Origin: Entomortierella parvispora
Lineage: Eukaryota; Mortierellomycota; Mortierellomycetes; Mortierellales; Mortierellaceae
Length of the DNA stretch: 64,000 nt
Assembly: GCA_963573315.1 (NCBI GenBank)
Contig: OY752144.1
Coordinates: 372,001-436,000, forward strand
Direction: 5' to 3'
Part shown: positions 57,555 to 64,000 of the stretch, piece by piece
Layout: each line of letters opens with the position of its first letter
Position numbering within the stretch: the first letter of the stretch is position 1
Translations under genes and position numbers: made by a program
The notes under the pieces: model-generated
Told to the model about the DNA's origin: nothing
The model's input: the letters and a program-made list of their open reading frames with translations, nothing else
The model's database searches: none

Positions 57555-60014
57555 CTAAATGGCGGGGTGCAACAGCACGTCCAAATGCCGATCCACTGTT
57601 GTTGTTGACTCAAAGGTCTCATGGGCCCACTGTCGAGCCTCGAGCAAGAACCACATCTTGATCCACCAGCCACCCCCGCCCGGTAACTCCTTGACGCCCT
57701 CAACAATTCCTCTGCCACTGTCCCGACGTCCTAGCTGTCGCAAGATTGGCAACGCCGTCTTGAACAGATCAATGTTTGGGTTCAACTGCCGTCCAATTCC
57801 TTCCAGAATCAAAATTGAAATCACCACGTTGGCAAAGTCGCCCTCCATCGGTACATGGTGCGTCCTTACCATCGACATGACCTCTGCCAACAAGTCTCCA
57901 ATCTTGATCTTGCCCAAGGACATGGCCGTGTTCTTGACTCCCAAGATCAATTTCTGCATCTTGAGCGCAAATAATTCCCCGTCAATGACTCCCTCAGGGG
58001 ATCGACACCGTTCAATCATCAGTTTGCCCGCCCTATAGCCATCAAACTCGGCCAGGGCATGAAACAGGTCCAAAAAGTCGTGGCGGTTCTTTTCCGAAAG
58101 TACAGAGACTAGACCTGTGTCAATGAAGACCACTTGGGGTCGAAATCCCTCATTATAAAGACATTCTAGCTCAGTCAGCCATCCTTCCTTGTCACCAGGC
58201 GCGACAGCGCGCAGCCGCATCGTTGCTTCATCCGTGCTGGACATTGTTTGTCCTTCCTCGCCTCGGAACCGACCAAGGATCTGCTTGAAGAGATTGTTGG
58301 CTGAGGGGTTGTAAAACCGGACAAAAATATTGCCTGGGTGCAGATCCGCATGCACGAAATTGTCGAAAATTAACATGCGCTATTGTTGGCATGAACGCCT
58401 CCCATTAGTGACAATTGATACTTTGAAACATTCCAGCAGACTCAAAGCAAGATCTTCGTCACTCAAATAAAATCAAGAACTTACCAAGAATCCGTCGAGG
58501 CCAATATCTGCAATCTTGGAATCAAACGGTCCTGCGCCCTGCTCGAGATAAACCTTTAACGGCAGCGCATCCACGTACTCCTCGATCAACATCTCCCGGG
58601 TTGCGAAATGACTCAATGGTGTCGGGAACGTGACTGTATAGCGATCCCGGAAATTGCGCTGAAAGGTCTCCAAGTTTTTGGCCTCTATCCTTAGATCCAA
58701 TTGCTCCTGCATCATCTCTCCAAAGATGGCGACCTGATCCGGTAGTGCAATCCAGTTCATGGTGGGAATCCAATGGATCAACGTTGCAAAGAATTTCATG
58801 ATGGCCAAATCGCGTGCCACTAGCCTGTGAACCCTTGGGTGAAGAACCTTGATCGCCACCTCTGTCTTTAGTTTCTTTGCTTTTTTCCTCTTCTTATGAT
58901 CCGAGGACGAAGAGCCGAGCTTTCCCATGACAGTGTCCACAACGTCCGTCTTCCCCTCCTCTTTGTCGTCAGGTTCGAAATGAAGTGCGATTCCAGGCTT
59001 GAGTCGCCCGCGGTACACCTGGGCAATGGCGCCGATGCCGAGCGGCGTCTCTATAAATTCGTCAAAGATATCCTCGAGCTTGCGACCTCCAAAGGCCTCC
59101 TCGATGGTGCGCCGGGTATGTTCGATCGAGTGAGGGTCCACCTGATTGTGCAACTTTGACAACATGGAGCACAGTTGCTTGGGGAAAATATCAGTCCTGG
59201 AGGCTGCCCATTGTGAGAGCTATGAAAAAAAGAGGTCATTTGACAAAACACACCAAAAAAAAAAAAACGTTAATTTCCGTGCGCAAATGTCACTGGGTGG
59301 CCAGACAACCATGGATATTCTCGTATCATTCCTCATGTCCCCTGACACCAGATTCTCTTCAGATCTGCATCTTACCTTGATAAACGTCGGTCCCGCCAAT
59401 TCCATATGTCGCACCAAAAGCCTGTACCACCAAATCGTGCCGGATCGCTCGTCATTCAGCTCCTTTTGTCGTTTCCCCATAAACACTGCCGGCGCCGTCA
59501 AGATCAGGGGCATAAAGATGACTGCCAGAACACCGAACCTCCAAATGGTCAGGACAGGGTGGATCACATAATCTTCTAGCATGTCCTCCAGATATTTCTT
59601 CAGTCGCCTCCAGAAAGAGGGTCTTTGGAGCCCCTTGACAATCTCTGTCTTGACATGAGGTATGACGTTCGCCGGTTGCGCTATCCTTTTATCGGCATGA
59701 ACTTTGGCTTCCAGGTGAACTCCAGACGTGAAAAGCGAGAGACCGGCCTGGGTAGCCAAGGCGGGTAATATGTACTGACGGTAACTAATAGCTCGACTGG
59801 GCCTGCTTTGCGGTACTCGTGGCCTTGTGGTCGAGCACGCCACGGCCTCTTCTATCGACGCTGCTACGGTAAGCGAGTGTTTAGACCTGCATTGAACAAC
59901 CGGGTTTATCTGCACTAGAGAGTGGTGAGGCGCCAGACGGAACCCGGCGCCTGTGGGGAGTAGCTTGGAAGGATGGAGACGCAATGCGTGGTCCGCGAGC
60001 CGTGTCGCGGTCAT
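57555..60014 (-). CDS. CQD1: UbiB/ABC1-family atypical kinase, ADCK2/CQD1-like, mitochondrial
   Basis: UbiB-family proteins are atypical kinase-fold ATPases; the ADCK2/CQD1 branch is tied to coenzyme Q and lipid handling in mitochondria. Three exons (introns 58380-58484 and 59220-59375, phase 0) give 732 residues. The N-terminus is Arg-rich and almost free of acidic residues, suiting a presequence, and a membrane segment lies near residue 170 (VLTIWRFGVLAVIFMPLILT). Family motifs: LVRHMELAGPTFIK followed by LSQWAASRTDIFP, PLGIGAIAQVYRG, VAIKVLHPRV, EQLDLRIEAKNLETFQRNFR, IEEYVDAL, FVHADLHPGNIFV and the metal-site Asp in FIDTGL. The usual KxGQ motif reads KLSQ because the intron junction places Ser where Gly is expected. 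A shifted acceptor would restore neither frame nor Gly. The branch assignment is good, the exact orthologue likely. Confidence 0.88.
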
Positions 60015-60805
60015 TTAGAGTAGAATGTGGTGGTTTCGTAATGCGTAATGAGACCTGACGAGGGGAGGGGATCGATGAGAGAGAGAGAGGATCAATCGAA
60101 AGAAGGGAGAATGTAAGCCAAAGACGTGGGATAGTGGGGAGGGAAGAATGAGGGAGTAAGGGAGGAAAGAAAAGGAATGTCGGACTTGACTGCGACCCGA
60201 GAACGAAAAGTCAGGAAAAGAAAGGGTGTGCTCCGTCTATTTCTCGTCATCCCTTCGGGCATTTCAGCGGCGCGTCTACAGGAAACGCGCTTTCGCCCTG
60301 CGTCACTCTTGCACTTCGTTTGTCTACTCCCAGAAAAGGGTATCCGCTCTCCGCATCTCTCCATCCAGGCGCGCAGGCAATACGTTGCACCAAATTCCTT
60401 GGCTTTTTTTCGGTACGGCGAAAAATGATAGAAGGTTGCTGCCGCGTTTATTGTTGAAAGACCTGTATTTCACAACCCGGATCGGGGAGACAAGCTTGGA
60501 GTTGGCTCTCATGCATGCCGCAATCATGACTATTGTTGGCTGGGGTTGGTTTTGGGTCCTCCTCTCCATTGAGCGGTGAGAAATAAATGGGTCCTTGTTA
60601 GAATCGCTGTTGCGTCCACAAGAAAGCAGACATGCAAAAGGAGTACGCGATATGTTCCCTCCGTCGACATGAGAAAAAACATCACGTCAGATGTTCACAA
60701 TGGAGCCATACGACGACGCCAATGGATGGGTTCAAAGCCTAGACACCAATGACTGGCCCTGCCTGTGCCGCGCTGCACGGTTTGTCAAAATGTCATGTTT
60801 CCTTT
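60015..60805. other. 0.8 kb intergenic: CQD1 promoter and UPF3 3' end
   Basis: Purine-rich tracts on the plus strand at 60060-60180 are a pyrimidine-rich leader on the CQD1 strand. No gene is seen. Confidence 0.6.
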
Positions 60806-62572
60806 TTAACCTTGAGCCACAGAACCGGAAGGATTATCGCCACTGCCACCTCCCGCACCACGATTGCGGCGGCTACGACCTGAGCGACTGGGCGCTCCAC
60901 CACTCTCTGCAGGTTTGCTACTTGGAGTCGCACCACCACCGTTGGCGCCGCCATTCGCCTGTGCAGCGCCATTCGAGGGACCTCCTGCAGCCTTGGGCTC
61001 CTTCGCCTTCTCGCTGCGACTCTTTCGAGTTCGGCCCGAGCGACCACCTTCAGGCTTTGTAGACTCTCCGCTTGCAGCGTTACCACCCTGCTGTGGCTGT
61101 TGCGAGCTCTGCTGCTGGTTCTGTTTCTGTTGTCCCCGACCCTGGCTCGAGTTGGCAGGGCGGGCTTGAATCTGTGTTGGAACAGCAGGTGCACTTGAAG
61201 CTGAAGATTTAACATTAGGCGAAGCTGCGGCAGATGTCGGTGGTTTCAAAAGTGTGATTTGAGGTGCCGCAGAATTGCCGCTAGGTCCATTCCCAGCTGC
61301 GGCCGCGGCCGACGCTGCTTCTCCCTCAGCCTTCTTGCTGCCCCGCTCACGTCTCTTCCTTTCTCGCTTGGGTTTGGCTGGTTGTGCGTTGGTCGCATCT
61401 ACATTTTGCGTAGCCTTCTTGCCTTGCTGACCTCCCGGTTGCTGCTGCTGTTTCTGACTAGCCTGAGACTGCTGTCCTTTGGTATTCTGTTGCTGCTGTT
61501 GCTGTTGGCTGCTCGATCCTGCAGCGTTTTGTCCAGAGGAACGGCTACTGCTGTTTGTAGCGGTCTTTGGGTTACGGTTAGCAAGGATAGTGATTTGAGC
61601 CTTGCTAGAGTTCGAGAGGCTAGCCTTTCCACCCTGTCGTCCCTGACGGGATTGTCGCATGGCTGCTTGCTTCGCAGCAGCCTTTTGTGTCCTGAGAGCC
61701 TCAAGCAATGGAGTGGATTTTGGATTGTTGGCGCTCTCTTTCAATACTAAAGTAATCCAGATGGATACTATGGTTAGATATCGACATTCAAGAAGACCTG
61801 AAGCATTGAAACCAAAAAAGAACTCTGGGCAAAGATCACTTACGTAGCTCTGTTCCTGACAGTCCCATGTCCTTGTCTGCTTCTGTTGGCTCCGCAGTTA
61901 GCGATAGCAAAAACGCTTGATAATCCGGATCTAAATGTCCCATGAATTATTAGAACTTTCTGAAATCAAGAAGCATGTTCCATCATTCATGCTCCATCAT
62001 TCATGCTAAAGAACCATTCGTGAAGAGAGCGGCAGAACGTTACCATCCTCAATCGTGCCCTGTTTAGCGTCTGCCTTGCGTTGATCCCGAGGTACCTTTT
62101 GAAAGGGGGCGAATTCTACAAACGCACGTCCTTCGTTTCCATTCTTGTCCATGAATACATGACCATGATATGCCTTTTGAAAATCCGTGGCCAGTCTCTC
62201 ATTCCTGAAGTAGATATACGCCCTAGCAAAAGTGTTTCCTTTGACCGGACTGTACCAAAAAGGGGGGAACGAGAAAGGGCACCTTTGTCAGAGAAACTCG
62301 TAAAGAGGAGAAAGAATCCGCGTCGACTGTAGAGCAGGCGTGTAGTTGATCATTGGCGCGTACTTTTTGCTCACTTTTCCTGCAACCCAGGTCGTTGGTC
62401 GTTCCACGGACTGGTCTGGCACATGGGGCTTGATGGATTCCAAAAAGACAAACTCGGGAAGATTCGCAGGCAAACGACGAACCACAATTTTTGTCTTTGC
62501 CTGACCCTTGTTCGGACCACGGGCACGAGAGGCACGTTTCGAGGGCGGTTTCCCACCAGAAGGTGTGCTCAT
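60806..62572 (-). CDS. UPF3: UPF3, nonsense-mediated mRNA decay factor
   Basis: UPF3 bridges UPF2 and post-splicing mRNPs in nonsense-mediated decay. Four exons (introns 61747-61843, 61931-62043 and 62250-62363) give 480 residues in frame. The Smg4/UPF3 domain (about residues 25-150) has KTKIVVRRLPANLPEFVFLE, GNTFARAYIYFRNERLATDF, GHVFMDKNGNEGRAFVEFAP, then FQKVP and GTIEDDPDYQAFLLSLTAEP. The long C-terminal half is low complexity: Gln, Ser, Gly and basic runs (RSGRTRKSRSEKAKEPK; RSGRSRRNRGAGGGSG), normal for a nucleic-acid-associated disordered tail. No animal-type exon-junction-complex binding motif is recognisable. The opposite strand shows a long artefactual frame across this tail. Divergent from RPB10 over 303 bp. 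Confidence 0.94.
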
Positions 62573-62875
62573 GAGACGCAAGGGGGGGTATAGATAGTGT
62601 AAGAATAATTCAAAAAAATAAAAAAGAACAAAAAGGAGCGCATGCAATGTCTTCCATCATCCCATGGGAAGTTGTGCTTGTGGGATGCAAAAAGAGCAGT
62701 GAACGGTCATGTGATATGTGGCTTGTAAAGAAGAGTCACGTGCGTCACACCTGGCATTTTTTTGCACGGCCCTTTGACCTCTTTTTTTTTTTTGTTGTTG
62801 ATATGGACTGACTTGGTCCGCTGCGTTGAATGCATTCTTTGTTCACTTCTTCAACCACAAACCCATATATACATC
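62573..62875. promoter_or_regulatory. 303 bp divergent promoter of UPF3 and RPB10
   Basis: It contains a CACGTG site near 62738 within GTCACGTGCGTCAC, and GTCATGTGAT about 35 bp upstream, which could be bHLH or bZIP sites. Homopolymer A and T runs flank it. Regulation is inferred from position only. Confidence 0.5.
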
Positions 62876-63524
62876 ATGATTATCCCAGTCCGTTGCTTTT
62901 CTTGCGGCAAGGTCATTGGAAACAAGTGGGACCACTACCTCTCGCTCCTCCAGTCAGACTACAGTGAAGGGTGAGTCCCTGCTTAGATGAGGACTCGTTG
63001 CTCAACCTTGCATCGATGGAGCTATTTGTTCTCTGGACCGGGAGCAGTGTCAATCTCCACACCAGACAGATCAGCTTCGTTAAATGGACTCTCTGGACTT
63101 TTCAGGAAAGACTTTGAAGGGATTCCATGGAAATGTGCCTGCAATACGATGCACGGCGCAGGATTCATGTCCATGGTCGTCCTCCCTCAGTCCTGCTGTG
63201 ATGTCGAAATCAAAGAGTCAATCCTCAGCTTCGCCACCACTTTACTCATACCTTTCTTTCTTTTTTTTAACTTGATTTCTAGTGATGCCCTTGATGCCCT
63301 TGGACTCAAGAGATACTGCTGCCGCCGTATGGTTCTCACACACGTGGATCTGATCGAGAAGTTGTTGCACTATAACCGTACGTTGGAAGGACAAGTGATT
63401 GCGAAACAAACAACAAACAGCCCGATCTGTCAGTCTACCATTCCGAAATTTATTAACCCATTTTTTCCATATTCTTTTCTCTATCCCCTTAGCTCTGGAG
63501 CGCAGCGTGGACTTGAAGCGATAA
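62876..63524 (+). CDS. RPB10: RNA polymerase I/II/III shared subunit RPB10 (RPABC5)
   Basis: This is a small zinc-binding subunit common to all three nuclear RNA polymerases. Three exons (introns 62971-63282 and 63378-63492) give 73 residues, close to the 65-70 of the family. Hallmarks are [20 protein letters not shown] at the start (first zinc CxxC), [20 protein letters not shown] (second zinc pair, CCRRM) and the ending [15 protein letters not shown]. The 312 bp first intron is longer than most here. AATAAA near 63600 is a likely polyadenylation signal. Assignment is certain. Confidence 0.97.
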
Positions 63525-63861
63525 ATAATCACCCAAAAACACAAAAGGATTACGGACCGGAACCGAGGGCGGACGTGAACCTTTCATGTATAATTCATTG
63601 GAATAAAAACCTCGTCATTTTCTGTACTTCATCGCAAAACCTCTTCACCTTGGTTCGACGATCTAGAGCACCGTTTGATTTTCAGCAAAAAAAAGAAAAT
63701 GCGTAGCACTTTTCTGCAGGTCGCCATTGATGAGCCTCTTTGGTCACAATCATAATCTTGGTCTGTGCAAGCTCTCAAGGCAGACAATGCACGAATCATG
63801 ACCATAGTGGCGAACGTATGAAAATCCCCAATCGTTTTTTTTTTCTCTCTCCAAAAGAGGT
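63525..63861. other. Convergent 3' region between RPB10 and the edge gene
   Basis: It holds the RPB10 AATAAA and a T-run near 63836. No gene is seen. Confidence 0.6.
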
Positions 63862-64000
63862 TTATTCTCCCATGGGAATCCATTGGTCTCTTAAGCCTTC
63901 TTCATAATCCGGTTCCGTTACTACAGAGTCATCGTTCAGCAACTGATCATTGTCCGAGTCATCATGTGAACTGGTTCCGGCACCATTCATATTTTCATCG
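63862..64000 (-). CDS. Acidic C-terminus of an unidentified protein, cut by window edge
   Basis: Forty-five codons are open from the edge to a TAA at 63862-63864. The stretch is rich in Asp, Glu, Asn and Ser (SSHDDSDNDQLLNDDSVVTE) and ends PDYEEGLRDQWIPMGE. Clean acidic composition and the convergent position relative to RPB10 suggest a real 3' exon. I do not recognise the family, and a chance frame remains possible. Confidence 0.4.
   Translation of the reverse strand, partial: DENMNGAGTSSHDDSDNDQLLNDDSVVTEPDYEEGLRDQWIPMGE

Noticed and set aside
60864-61750. Long plus-strand frames opposite UPF3
   Set aside because: They mirror the low-complexity Gln/Ser/Gly tail of UPF3, whose own exons are in phase and conserved.

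Overview
This window is nuclear DNA of a filamentous fungus. Most genes are cut by short GT-AG introns, several with a CTAAC/CTGAC-type branch sequence, and the predicted proteins are fungal in type (TUP1 corepressor, kexin, GT71 mannosyltransferase, CPT/EPT enzyme, TRM44, UPF3, URK1). The intron-rich structure, the long pyrimidine-rich leaders and the glutamine-rich inserts suggest an early-diverging lineage such as Mortierellomycota. That placement is inference, not proof. Coding exons were joined by hand, and nearly every junction given here keeps the reading frame.

Layout, left to right. A partial GT71 mannosyltransferase (-) and TUP1 (+) diverge from a 2.3 kb low-complexity region. ORC6 and the cohesin loader MAU2 follow on +. 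Next come two complete kexin-type proprotein processing proteases in direct tandem (11.9-19.5 kb) and a tail-anchored UBC6/UBE2J ubiquitin-conjugating enzyme. A small mitochondrial DUF5522 (C1orf53-like) gene (-) shares a 298 bp divergent promoter with an unrecognised histidine-rich protein (+) that has a signal peptide and ends in KDEL. A CDP-alcohol phosphotransferase (CPT1/EPT1 type) follows.

From 26.8 to 39.0 kb three genes lie on the minus strand: a 2395-residue protein with a RasGAP-like segment and C-terminal Sel1-like repeats, a helical protein of unknown function, and a DJ-1/PfpI protein. VPS34 (17 exons) is divergent from the last of these. A two-finger C2H2 protein (-) follows, with a 3.4 kb low-complexity region upstream of it. 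Then come SFR1/MEI5 (recombination), the mitochondrial porin VDAC, URK1 (uridine kinase with a UPRT-like domain), TRM44 (tRNA Um44 methyltransferase), an ADCK2/CQD1-like mitochondrial kinase-like protein, UPF3 (nonsense-mediated decay) divergent from RPB10, and the acidic C-terminus of a further minus-strand gene at the right edge.

Functionally this is ordinary euchromatin with unrelated housekeeping genes and no operon-like logic. A loose secretory-pathway theme exists (GT71, two kexins, UBC6, the KDEL protein, CPT/EPT, VPS34). No transposons, tRNA or rRNA genes, viral insertions or CRISPR arrays were seen. The least explained items are the histidine-rich KDEL protein, the kexin tandem pair, the RasGAP-Sel1 protein and a pair of near-perfect inverted repeats upstream of TRM44.
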